13,389 nt of DNA, taken from positions 1 to 13,389 of the forward strand of contig CBFIHN010000045.1 in assembly GCA_965662575.1 (NCBI GenBank), in the 5' to 3' direction. The notes beneath the pieces were generated by a model. That model was not told where the DNA came from and ran no database searches. It saw only the letters and a list, made by a program, of their open reading frames with translations. The DNA comes from CBFIHN01 sp965662575 (GTDB lineage: Bacteria > Pseudomonadota > Gammaproteobacteria > Francisellales > CACEW01). Shown in pieces: positions 6,891 to 13,389 of this stretch; positions within the stretch are counted from its first letter, which is position 1; the number at the start of each line of letters is the position of its first letter. Both the position numbers and the translations under genes were made by a program.

Positions 6891-6910
6891 CCATAGTCAC
6901 GTGCCTATGG
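6891..6910. promoter_or_regulatory. 20-bp palindrome upstream of sucC, possible operator
   Basis: CCATAG, T, CACGTG, C, CTATGG reads as its own reverse complement apart from one mismatched pair (6897/6904). It lies in the ubiB-sucC gap with no T-run on either side. Its position fits a dimeric regulator site for sucCD; the regulator is not known. Confidence 0.4.
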
Positions 6911-6923
6911 CTATATTGTTTGA

Positions 6924-8612
6924 TTAAATGCTGACAATAATCCATAAAACGATCACGATCATCATGGCGATGCCGCTATGACTGGTGATCCATTGTGACA
7001 CTGGTGGGATTTGTATACTGGCGACCGTCAATAGAAGGCCAAGACCAAGACCAAAAAGGGTGGCCCGCCATCGTGGTTTTTGAGGTTTTTTACTTGGTGT
7101 GGACGAGGGATTATTGGCAGTCGGTTGTTTGAGTTTTTGATAAATCAATTCAGGCAATTCGGGTAAACGTTCACTCAAATCAGGTAATTGATTTTTGAGT
7201 CTTTTTAATAACCCTTTCGTGCCAACTTGTTCTTTCATCCACTGCTCTAAGAGGGGTTTGGCAGTCTTCCATAAATCTAAATCAGGGTATAGTGTGCGAC
7301 CAATACCTTCAATGTTAAGCAATGTCTTTTGCAGCAAGAGGAGTTGCGGTTGGATGTTCATGTCAAAGCGTTTCGCAATTTGAAATAAACGTAGCAGTGT
7401 TTGTCCCATTGAGATATCATTCAGCGGTTTTTCAAAAATCGGCTCGCATACTGTGCGAATAGCGGCTTCAAAATCCTGTTCGCGTGTTGATTGACTAACC
7501 CAGCCGGATTCAATATGTAGTTGGGCTACACGGCGATAGTCACGATGGAAGAAGGCTAAAAAATTAGCCGCAAGATAGTGTTTGTCTTCGTCGCTTAGGC
7601 TACCAACAATGCCAAAATCAACAGCAATGTATCGTGGTGAGTCTGGATATTTGCTTGAGACAAATAGATTCCCAGGGTGCATATCAGCATGGAAAAAGCA
7701 GTCACGAAAAACTTGTGTGTAAAAAAGCTGAATACCCAACTCAGCCAATGCTTGGCGATTAATGCCATGAGCATCCAGTTGCGGTATGTCACTAACTGGT
7801 ATGCCGTGAATCCGCTCCATAACCATCATGTTTTTGCGGCAATAGGGCCAATAGACTTCTGGAATGTACAGTTCGGGACGTTGTTTGAAATGACGTTTTA
7901 ACTGGGAAGCATTCGCTGCTTCACGTAATAAATCGAGTTCATCTAAGATGGTGCGTTCTACTTCGGCAACCATCTCGATTGGGCGGAATTTATGGGCGCC
8001 TTTAATCCATCGCTGGGCAAATCGAGCAAGCAGATAGAGCAAGGCAATATCTTTTTTGACAATTTTTTCAATTTGCGGGCGTAAGACTTTAATCACCACT
8101 GTTTCACCCGTTTTTAATGTGGCGGCATGTACCTGTGCAATCGATGCGGATGCCAGTGGCTGTTGCGAAAACTCACTAAAGGTTTGCTCAATGGTGGCAC
8201 CCAGTGATTTCTCAATAATTGTTCTAGCCAGCTGGTGATCAAATGGCTGAACTTGATCTTGTAGTTTGGCCAGCGCTAGTGCAATTTCATCAGGCAATAA
8301 GTCACGGCGTGTTGAAAGAATTTGACCAAACTTAATATAGAGAGGGCCTAATTCTTCAAGGGCCGCTCGTAATTGCTCTCCTCGTGGTTGATTTTTTTTG
8401 CGAAACCAGTAAAGTGGGTTCGCGAATAGCATCACCCGAAAGGCCTTGAGCCAAGGTGCTGAGAATAACACCTCGTCGAGCCCATATTTATTCCAAACAA
8501 GAGCGAGTTTAAGCAAGCGAGTGCTGTAAGAAAGTTTCACAGGTGTTAGTACAGCGTTGTTTTCGCGCAGTATATCGTTTGTCGCTTCGTGCTGCAAAGT
8601 ATGCTCAGTCAT
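6924..8612 (-). CDS. ubiB: UbiB, ubiquinone biosynthesis atypical kinase
   Basis: A 562-residue membrane-anchored ADCK/ABC1-family protein needed for ubiquinone synthesis, thought to use ATPase activity to support the Ubi complex or lipid extraction. The family's KxGQ motif is at 94-97 (KFGQ, then STRRDLLP), the alanine-rich nucleotide loop ASASIAQVHAA at 154-164, the ATP-site lysine K175, the HADMHPGN catalytic loop at 308-315 and the DFG metal site at 332-334. Two C-terminal transmembrane helices (about 516-532 and 544-562) match E. coli UbiB. The N terminus is some 25 residues longer than E. coli's, but no later start exists before residue 61, and GGGAG six nt before this ATG supports it. 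ubiE and ubiJ, the usual upstream partners, are absent; ampG is divergent 48 bp away. Firm identification. Confidence 0.96.
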   Translation of the reverse strand: MTEHTLQHEATNDILRENNAVLTPVKLSYSTRLLKLALVWNKYGLDEVLFSAPWLKAFRVMLFANPLYWFRKKNQPRGEQLRAALEELGPLYIKFGQILSTRRDLLPDEIALALAKLQDQVQPFDHQLARTIIEKSLGATIEQTFSEFSQQPLASASIAQVHAATLKTGETVVIKVLRPQIEKIVKKDIALLYLLARFAQRWIKGAHKFRPIEMVAEVERTILDELDLLREAANASQLKRHFKQRPELYIPEVYWPYCRKNMMVMERIHGIPVSDIPQLDAHGINRQALAELGIQLFYTQVFRDCFFHADMHPGNLFVSSKYPDSPRYIAVDFGIVGSLSDEDKHYLAANFLAFFHRDYRRVAQLHIESGWVSQSTREQDFEAAIRTVCEPIFEKPLNDISMGQTLLRLFQIAKRFDMNIQPQLLLLQKTLLNIEGIGRTLYPDLDLWKTAKPLLEQWMKEQVGTKGLLKRLKNQLPDLSERLPELPELIYQKLKQPTANNPSSTPSKKPQKPRWRATLFGLGLGLLLTVASIQIPPVSQWITSHSGIAMMIVIVLWIIVSI

Positions 8613-8660
8613 CGGTTGCTCCCAGTCGTCATTTCAGACCACTCTAAGCAAGGATATTTC

Positions 8661-9950
8661 ATGTCATTAAAAAAACAGTCTGTTATCGAGCAATATTGGC
8701 ATAACCCTCGTTTATTATGGACTTTGCTGAGTAGTCCGCGTGTTTTAGCTCTGCTATTTTTGGGGTTTGCCTCGGGTTTGCCCTTGGCATTAACTGGCAG
8801 CACCTTAACGGCTTGGTATACCCAATCAGGGGTGAGTTTGATGGGGATTGGTTTTTTGACGTTGGTTGGTCAGCCCTACATCTATAAGTTTATCTGGGCG
8901 CCGCTGATGGATCGGTTTATTCCGCCGTTTTTAGGTCGTCGTCGCGGTTGGATTATGTTGTGTCAAGTGGCATTGATTATGGTGATTGCATCAATGGCCT
9001 TATTGTCGCCAAAAACCCAACCCGGATTATTAGCTTTCTTGGCGCTATTGGTGGCATTTTTATCGGCTTCTCAAGATATTTCAATTTCAGCTTATCTGGT
9101 TGATGCACCATTAGAGAGTGAGCGAGGTTTTGCTGCTGCTGCTTACACCACAGGCTATCGTTTGGCAATGATCGTTTCTGGTGGGTTGGCTTTAGTCATT
9201 GCTGCGTATGTTGGTTGGCGAAATACCTATGTGGTGATGTCTGTTATGATGTTGATTGGTGTCATGACGACCTGGCTAGCACCCAATGAACCGACACAGT
9301 CGCAAGATGTTACCTCATTAAAGCAGGCAGTTATTGAACCCTTTAAGGAATTTTTTCAACGCCAGGGTGTCGCCTATGCTTTATTGTTGCTGTTGGCGTT
9401 GATCCTATATAAGCTTGGTGATGCTTTTACCCTATCATTGAGTACGACCTTTTTATTGCGAGGGATGCACTTCACCTTGATAGAGGTCGGTTTGGCAAAT
9501 AAAACGATATCAATGATTGCTGGTATATCTGGTGGCATAATTGGTGGGATTGTGATGTCGCGTTGGTCATTATTTCGGGCCTTATGGGTCTTTGGTATTT
9601 TACAAGTGTTATCAAATCTAATGTATATGTGGCTAGCGATGGTTGGGCATCATATGACTGTCATGCTAACAGCGGTATTTGCTGAACATTTTTGTGGGGG
9701 ATTGGGGACAGTCGCGTTTTTAGCCTGGATCATTTCGCTGTGTGATCATCGGTTTTCAGCTATGCAATTTGCTTTACTATCCGCTTTGGCTACATTGGGG
9801 CGTGTTTATGTTGGGCCAAGTGCAGCTATGCTAGTTGACCATGTTGGCTGGACTTGGTTTTATTTTTGGGCGTTTATCATTGGTGTGCCTGGTGTATTAA
9901 TTTTACTTCCCTTGAGGCGCTTTTCTCAGGCTTTTAATGCCACCCCCTGA
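8661..9950 (+). CDS. ampG: AmpG-type muropeptide MFS permease
   Basis: A 429-residue inner-membrane transporter of the AmpG family, which imports anhydro-muropeptides for peptidoglycan recycling and thereby can influence beta-lactamase induction. Shared E. coli AmpG signatures are LGFASGLPLALTGSTL (34-49), the KFIWAPLMDR loop (76-85), the GRRRGW motif (92-97) and SASQD (135-139). The acidic residue following SASQD in E. coli (FDAW) is replaced here by ISAY. About 12 hydrophobic helices are visible; E. coli AmpG is longer (491 residues), so this is a shorter form. ATG 8661 is chosen over an in-frame ATG at 8589, which lies inside ubiB and lacks a ribosome site; AAGGA sits six to seven nt before 8661. 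The 3' end overlaps the convergent isoprenoid gene by 25 nt. Family assignment is strong; substrate is by homology. Confidence 0.9.
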   Translation: MSLKKQSVIEQYWHNPRLLWTLLSSPRVLALLFLGFASGLPLALTGSTLTAWYTQSGVSLMGIGFLTLVGQPYIYKFIWAPLMDRFIPPFLGRRRGWIMLCQVALIMVIASMALLSPKTQPGLLAFLALLVAFLSASQDISISAYLVDAPLESERGFAAAAYTTGYRLAMIVSGGLALVIAAYVGWRNTYVVMSVMMLIGVMTTWLAPNEPTQSQDVTSLKQAVIEPFKEFFQRQGVAYALLLLLALILYKLGDAFTLSLSTTFLLRGMHFTLIEVGLANKTISMIAGISGGIIGGIVMSRWSLFRALWVFGILQVLSNLMYMWLAMVGHHMTVMLTAVFAEHFCGGLGTVAFLAWIISLCDHRFSAMQFALLSALATLGRVYVGPSAAMLVDHVGWTWFYFWAFIIGVPGVLILLPLRRFSQAFNATP

Positions 9951-12124
9951 TTAACTTGTTTGACTGATTCAATAGTTAAACCAAATGATTGTACAATTGC
10001 TGATACATCGTGCGCACTAACGACCAAAACTATGCCGCCAGCCTCACCTGCAATGCTGCCGGCGCCACAAATTTTAGCGGCGGCACCACCACTTTGTTCA
10101 AGCGTTTGGATGAGTTGTTGTATTTTCTCTGGCACAACGCCAAGTTCACAGAGTAGTCGGTGGTTGTCTTTTATTCCCTGTTGAAATGCAGCAAAGTCCT
10201 GCTGTTTTAATGCGTGGTCAATGGCCTGGGTTACTGTCGCAAAATGTTGGCCAAGTTGTGGGTCTTTAAATCGATTAGTCACCGCACTCACGCACTCACC
10301 CGTGGTTGATTGTGGTTTGCCGGTATTGATGATTTGCAAAGGAAAATTGGGGAATTGTCTGGCTTGTGCTTGGCCATGTTCAAAGTAAATACAGCCACCT
10401 TGCATTGCCAGATGTAAATCAATACCACTAGCTTGGCCATGCTGTAAATTTTCTGCATCCAAAGCAAGCTCATAGTGCTTTTGCATGGCTAAATCTTGCT
10501 TAAAAAACTGTGCAATCGCGTAGTTGGTGCTGACCACGGTAGCGGCAGATGACCCCATGCCGCAACCAATTGGAATATTGGACTTTGTGTCGATTTTGAT
10601 GCCATGATTGAGCTTGGGATTCAGCTTGTCAATTAAGTTGGTTGCGGTGTATTGCATTAATTCAAAGGGCTTTTCAATGACGCGACGGATACTTTTTTCC
10701 CCACGTGAAAATGCCTGATAGCTATCTTTGAGGCGACTTTTAATTTGTCGTAATTTACCGAGGGTATAATCAGCTTGGTGTTCAAGGTCAAGCAAATTAA
10801 ATAGTACTGACCCTGGGGTGCGTTGAGAAATGGTTGTGTCAGCAAAACGGTCAATGGCAATGGCTATCGCAGGGTAACCATAGACCACGGCATGTTCGCC
10901 ACAAATAATCAATTTGCCTGGTGCGCGTGCTGTGAGACTGTTGCTCGATTTTTCACGTTGACGATAAATATGTTTATGCTCATTAATTTCAGCCAAACGA
11001 AACGTCCCTTGGCTATGCTCTGATATTCGCTGTTGACTGCCATCTTGCGGATAGCAATGCTGATAGAATGCTTCATACTGTGCGATATCTAATTCAATGC
11101 GCTGATCAAGCATTTGTTGATGCACATCAGGGTGTAATTGCTGTTGATAGCCGGCAATTACTTTGCCACTAAAATATTCTGCGACGCAACCAGAGCCATA
11201 ACTATAAAAGCCAATGCGCTGTCCAGATAGGTCTTCTCTGGCATGATCAAGCAAAGAGACTAAGCCCAAATAGAGTGATGCGCTATAGCAGTTTCCGGTC
11301 ATCTGACTATATTGCAAGCTATGATGGAGTGCTGCATGTAATTGCTCAGTGCTAGGGCGACCCTGTTTGCAAGTCAAAGAAAGCTTTTGATGTGCTTTTT
11401 CAGCTAACTTTGGGATGGGAATGTGGTAGAGAAACTGTTGATGATCCGTGAAATGACGTCCTGTCTGTTGCTGGTAGTGCTGCCAACTTTCTTTCAGGGA
11501 TTTGAGGTAAACCTCACAGGAATATTTGCCGTCAACCAATGCCTCATCACGGTAATTAGGGCGCCAAAAGTCCATGGTATCTTCAGTATATACGCCGCTA
11601 CCTGGCTCAATTTCAAGTATCCGAGGGTTGGCAGACAGTAACATGGCGACAGCGCCACCGCCCTGTGATGATTCGCCAACTGAACCTAAACCATAGCGAG
11701 CAATATCTGCACAGATAAGTAAAATACTGCGCTTGGGGTTTTGTTGTAGCATTGCCATGGCCATTTGTAATCCTGCGGTGCCGCTATAGCAGGCTTGCTT
11801 GAGTTCAACCACGCGACAGTTTTTAGGTAATTTCAAGAGCTCATGGACGAAAATACCGGCGGCTTTAGATTGGTCAATACCACTTTCCGTGGCGAATAAT
11901 AACGTATCGATGTTATGTTTATCACAATGGGTTAAAGCCCGTTGGGCAGCATTAGCCGCTAAGGTAACAATGCTTTCATCCGGGGGCATCACAGACATCT
12001 TATATTGGCCAAGACCTCGATAAAATTTTTCTGGATCCGTGTTTCGCGCTATGGCAAGAGTTTTCAAATCGATAAAGTAGTGCGAGGTGTAAAAGCCAAG
12101 ACCATCAATGCCAACAGGAATCAT
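9926..12124 (-). CDS. fused HMG-CoA synthase-mevalonate kinase
   Basis: A 732-residue two-enzyme protein. Residues 1 to about 390 are a full bacterial HMG-CoA synthase (MvaS-like), condensing acetyl-CoA with acetoacetyl-CoA. They carry E80 in the ATES motif, nucleophile C112 in KQACYSGT, H234 in YHIPIPK and the terminal SYGSGCVAEYFS block. A short linker (about 388-398) leads into a full GHMP-type mevalonate kinase (about 399-732). It has APGKLIICGEHAVVYG (401-416), the phosphate loop PIGCGMGSSAA (518-528), catalytic D569 in QASGID and the C-terminal KICGAGSIAG (684-693). All expected catalytic residues are present in both halves, and the frame is uninterrupted. AAGGAG at the end of the reductase gene serves as Shine-Dalgarno, and the start overlaps that gene's stop (ATGA), so the pathway steps are co-translated. 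These enzymes are normally separate proteins. Confidence 0.95.
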   Translation of the reverse strand: MIPVGIDGLGFYTSHYFIDLKTLAIARNTDPEKFYRGLGQYKMSVMPPDESIVTLAANAAQRALTHCDKHNIDTLLFATESGIDQSKAAGIFVHELLKLPKNCRVVELKQACYSGTAGLQMAMAMLQQNPKRSILLICADIARYGLGSVGESSQGGGAVAMLLSANPRILEIEPGSGVYTEDTMDFWRPNYRDEALVDGKYSCEVYLKSLKESWQHYQQQTGRHFTDHQQFLYHIPIPKLAEKAHQKLSLTCKQGRPSTEQLHAALHHSLQYSQMTGNCYSASLYLGLVSLLDHAREDLSGQRIGFYSYGSGCVAEYFSGKVIAGYQQQLHPDVHQQMLDQRIELDIAQYEAFYQHCYPQDGSQQRISEHSQGTFRLAEINEHKHIYRQREKSSNSLTARAPGKLIICGEHAVVYGYPAIAIAIDRFADTTISQRTPGSVLFNLLDLEHQADYTLGKLRQIKSRLKDSYQAFSRGEKSIRRVIEKPFELMQYTATNLIDKLNPKLNHGIKIDTKSNIPIGCGMGSSAATVVSTNYAIAQFFKQDLAMQKHYELALDAENLQHGQASGIDLHLAMQGGCIYFEHGQAQARQFPNFPLQIINTGKPQSTTGECVSAVTNRFKDPQLGQHFATVTQAIDHALKQQDFAAFQQGIKDNHRLLCELGVVPEKIQQLIQTLEQSGGAAAKICGAGSIAGEAGGIVLVVSAHDVSAIVQSFGLTIESVKQVNQGVALKA

Positions 12125-13155
12125 ATTTTCTCCTTGCGTTCAATGACCGTATGTGCGCGCATTAATTCGCCGGGATTGGTTAATGCAGCCAATAATGACA
12201 GTTCAATGCACCAAACAGCGGCGGCACAGATAATGGCTAAGCGGCGACTATTGTCTCCAGGTGTGCGCTCATCAGTGCAACCTAGTTGTTGTAAATTCGC
12301 TTGGACAAAGTCTAAGTGTTTGCCATTGCCCACGGTGCCAACAATCAAATGCGGTATCGTAATGGAAAAATATAAATCATCACCGCGAAGCTCGCTATGC
12401 ACAAAGCCTTGAGAACCTTCAACAATATTGGCAGCATCTTGGCCGGTGGCTAAATAAAAAGCCAGCAGTTGGTTGGCAAAATGGGCATTGGCTGAGCGTA
12501 AACTACCAGCAATACTGCTGCCAATGAGATTTTTTTTGATATTGAGTTCAACTAATTTCTCAGGTGTGCTATGTAAGGTGCGCTGACAAACATCAGCGGG
12601 GATCACTGCCTCACAAACCACTGACTTGCCGCGGCCTAAAATACCATTAACCGCTGAGACTTTTTTGTCGGTACAGTAATTTGCCGATAACGAAATGTAT
12701 TGCAGTTTGCTGTCTTGTGCTAAGAGGTATTGCATAATCGCTTCAGCGGCTTTAGTCACCATATTGTGACCTGAGGCGTCACCGGTAGTGAATTCAAGCC
12801 TTAGGTATAATAGGTTACCAACAATTTGTGAGTGACAATCAATGCACCGCGCAAAGCGGCTAGTGGTTTTTGTTACGGTTTGTAGCTGTTCGATGGTTAT
12901 TTTTTGGCAGGTGTCCAGTGCATGCTGTGCGCTTATCGTTTGCAAAACAATCGAGCGGCTCATGCGCTCATCGATAATTGTGCAAGTAATCCCTTGAATT
13001 AAGCGAGATACCTTAGCCCCACGTTGTGTTGATGCCCATACCGGCGTTTCATAAGTTGCCAGGGGCACTTTAAGACAATCATTCACTTCGTTGCCGCAAA
13101 TAGCAATTGGTCCAACTTGTCGCATGGGAACTTGGGCAAATCGTGTTGTACTCAC
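12121..13155 (-). CDS. hydroxymethylglutaryl-CoA reductase, class I-like
   Basis: A 344-residue enzyme that reduces HMG-CoA to mevalonate with two NADPH. Motifs are of the class I (eukaryotic/archaeal) type: VPLATYETPVWASTQRG with catalytic E36, GDASGHNM (125-132), NYCTDKKVSAVNG with K164, ATGQDAANIV with D240 and the C-terminal AHTVIER with H335. The N-terminal dimerisation segment with the ENxIG motif, usual in class I enzymes, is missing; the protein begins just before the VGP block. This is not a miscalled start: an in-frame TAA lies four codons before the GTG at 13155. ATG at codon 11 is an alternative start. It is the first gene of a two-gene operon with the synthase-kinase fusion and has a TATAAT box upstream. 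Function is well supported; the cofactor and oligomer form are inferred. Confidence 0.92.
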   Translation of the reverse strand: MSTTRFAQVPMRQVGPIAICGNEVNDCLKVPLATYETPVWASTQRGAKVSRLIQGITCTIIDERMSRSIVLQTISAQHALDTCQKITIEQLQTVTKTTSRFARCIDCHSQIVGNLLYLRLEFTTGDASGHNMVTKAAEAIMQYLLAQDSKLQYISLSANYCTDKKVSAVNGILGRGKSVVCEAVIPADVCQRTLHSTPEKLVELNIKKNLIGSSIAGSLRSANAHFANQLLAFYLATGQDAANIVEGSQGFVHSELRGDDLYFSITIPHLIVGTVGNGKHLDFVQANLQQLGCTDERTPGDNSRRLAIICAAAVWCIELSLLAALTNPGELMRAHTVIERKEKI

Positions 13156-13186
13156 AATAAATTCTTACACAGATGGGATACGATCT

Positions 13187-13192
13187 ATTATA
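13187..13192 (-). promoter_or_regulatory. -10 box of the mevalonate operon
   Basis: TATAAT on the minus strand, placing the RNA start near 13180, about 25 nt before the GTG start. The -35 at 17-bp spacing (TCGCTA) is poor, so an activator or a different spacing may apply. Confidence 0.5.
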
Positions 13193-13200
13193 GCGTAATC

Positions 13201-13258
13201 CTGCGCTGCTAGCGATGGAGGCCGAAGGCCAAGGCGAGTAGGGCCGAATAGCTGTCGT
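13201..13258. repeat. GC-rich structured segment between genes
   Basis: A GC-rich stretch inside an otherwise AT-rich gap. It contains GGCC, GAA, GGCC (13220-13230), a further GGGCC at 13241-13245 and outer GCTA/TAGC arms. It looks like an interspersed repeat unit or a structured RNA fragment and lies directly upstream of the mevalonate operon -10 box. Confidence 0.3.
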
Positions 13259-13300
13259 GTTTCAGTTTGTCTAATTGATTTATTAAAAAAATCCAACTAT

Positions 13301-13314
13301 TATTATTAATAATA
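13301..13314. repeat. 14-bp perfect AT palindrome
   Basis: TATTATTAATAATA, all A/T, lies between the mevalonate operon promoter and a possible upstream gene end. On the minus strand a run of seven T follows about 10 nt later, so it may act as a weak terminator for that gene. Confidence 0.3.
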
Positions 13315-13320
13315 TAGAAG

Positions 13321-13389
13321 TTACGCATTGACGGCGGGTTGAAATTGTGGGTGCAGTCTTTTCATTGTTGGGGCAAAGCTTTTGATAAA
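13321..13389 (-). CDS. possible 3' end of an unidentified gene (partial)
   Basis: A minus-strand frame enters from beyond the window edge and runs 22 codons to a TAA at 13321, ending HPQFQPAVNA. It faces the same way as the mevalonate operon, stops 166 bp before it and is followed by an AT-rich palindrome and T-run. Too little is visible to name it; a further isoprenoid gene is possible from context only. The plus strand of the same stretch is also open, so coding is not proven. Confidence 0.3.
   Translation of the reverse strand, partial: FIKSFAPTMKRLHPQFQPAVNA

Noticed and set aside
8589..8660. Longer AmpG start at 8589
   Set aside because: It overlaps ubiB, has no ribosome site, and the added residues do not match AmpG; ATG 8661 has AAGGA at good spacing.
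12005..12412. 135-codon plus-strand open frame across the reductase/fusion junction
   Set aside because: It is antisense to two well-identified enzymes and has no recognisable domain or ribosome site.
1..13389. tRNA, rRNA, CRISPR array or phage genes
   Set aside because: No cloverleaf-like sequence, regularly spaced repeats or phage-type genes were found by reading.

Overview
The window looks like chromosome of a moderately AT-rich gammaproteobacterium. UbiB, AmpG, SucC, SucD and L19 all read like gammaproteobacterial orthologues. A mevalonate (MVA) pathway operon beside a CqsS/LqsS-type quorum kinase and an alpha-oxoamine synthase points towards Legionellales or the Piscirickettsia/Fastidiosibacter groups. 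That placement is inference; no 16S or other decisive marker is present.

Region 1 (about 1-3470) is a signalling block. A six-helix sensor histidine kinase of the CqsS/LqsS type (+) meets, tail to tail with a 4-nt overlap, a PLP-dependent alpha-oxoamine synthase of the CqsA/LqsA/KBL type (-). Together they look like an alpha-hydroxyketone-like signal synthase and its receptor. Upstream of the synthase on the same strand is an OmpR-family response regulator. The spot where its sensor kinase would normally begin (TAATG junction) holds only a 65-codon ORF that contains the synthase's own promoter.

Region 2 (about 3470-4820) carries a small orphan PAAR-motif protein with an extended -10 promoter. 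Next is rplS (ribosomal protein L19) as a single-gene unit with its own promoter and terminator, apart from its usual rpsP-rimM-trmD partners. A 218-bp gap follows, holding several hairpins: one resembles the ends of IS200/IS605-family elements and another is a likely sucCD terminator.

Region 3 (about 4820-9950) is housekeeping: sucC-sucD (-, succinyl-CoA synthetase, 4-nt ATGA overlap), ubiB (-, ubiquinone biosynthesis) and divergent ampG (+, muropeptide permease). An almost perfect 20-bp palindrome lies in the 77-bp sucC/ubiB gap.

Region 4 (about 9926-13389) is an isoprenoid operon on the minus strand. A class I-like HMG-CoA reductase overlaps by 4 nt a 732-residue protein that fuses HMG-CoA synthase to mevalonate kinase. 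The two genes therefore encode three consecutive activities from acetoacetyl-CoA to mevalonate 5-phosphate. The window ends in a short intergenic stretch and a possible C-terminal fragment of another minus-strand gene.

The strongest candidates for something under-described are the HMGS-mevalonate kinase fusion and the face-to-face synthase/kinase pair placed where an OmpR-type two-component system appears to have lost its kinase.
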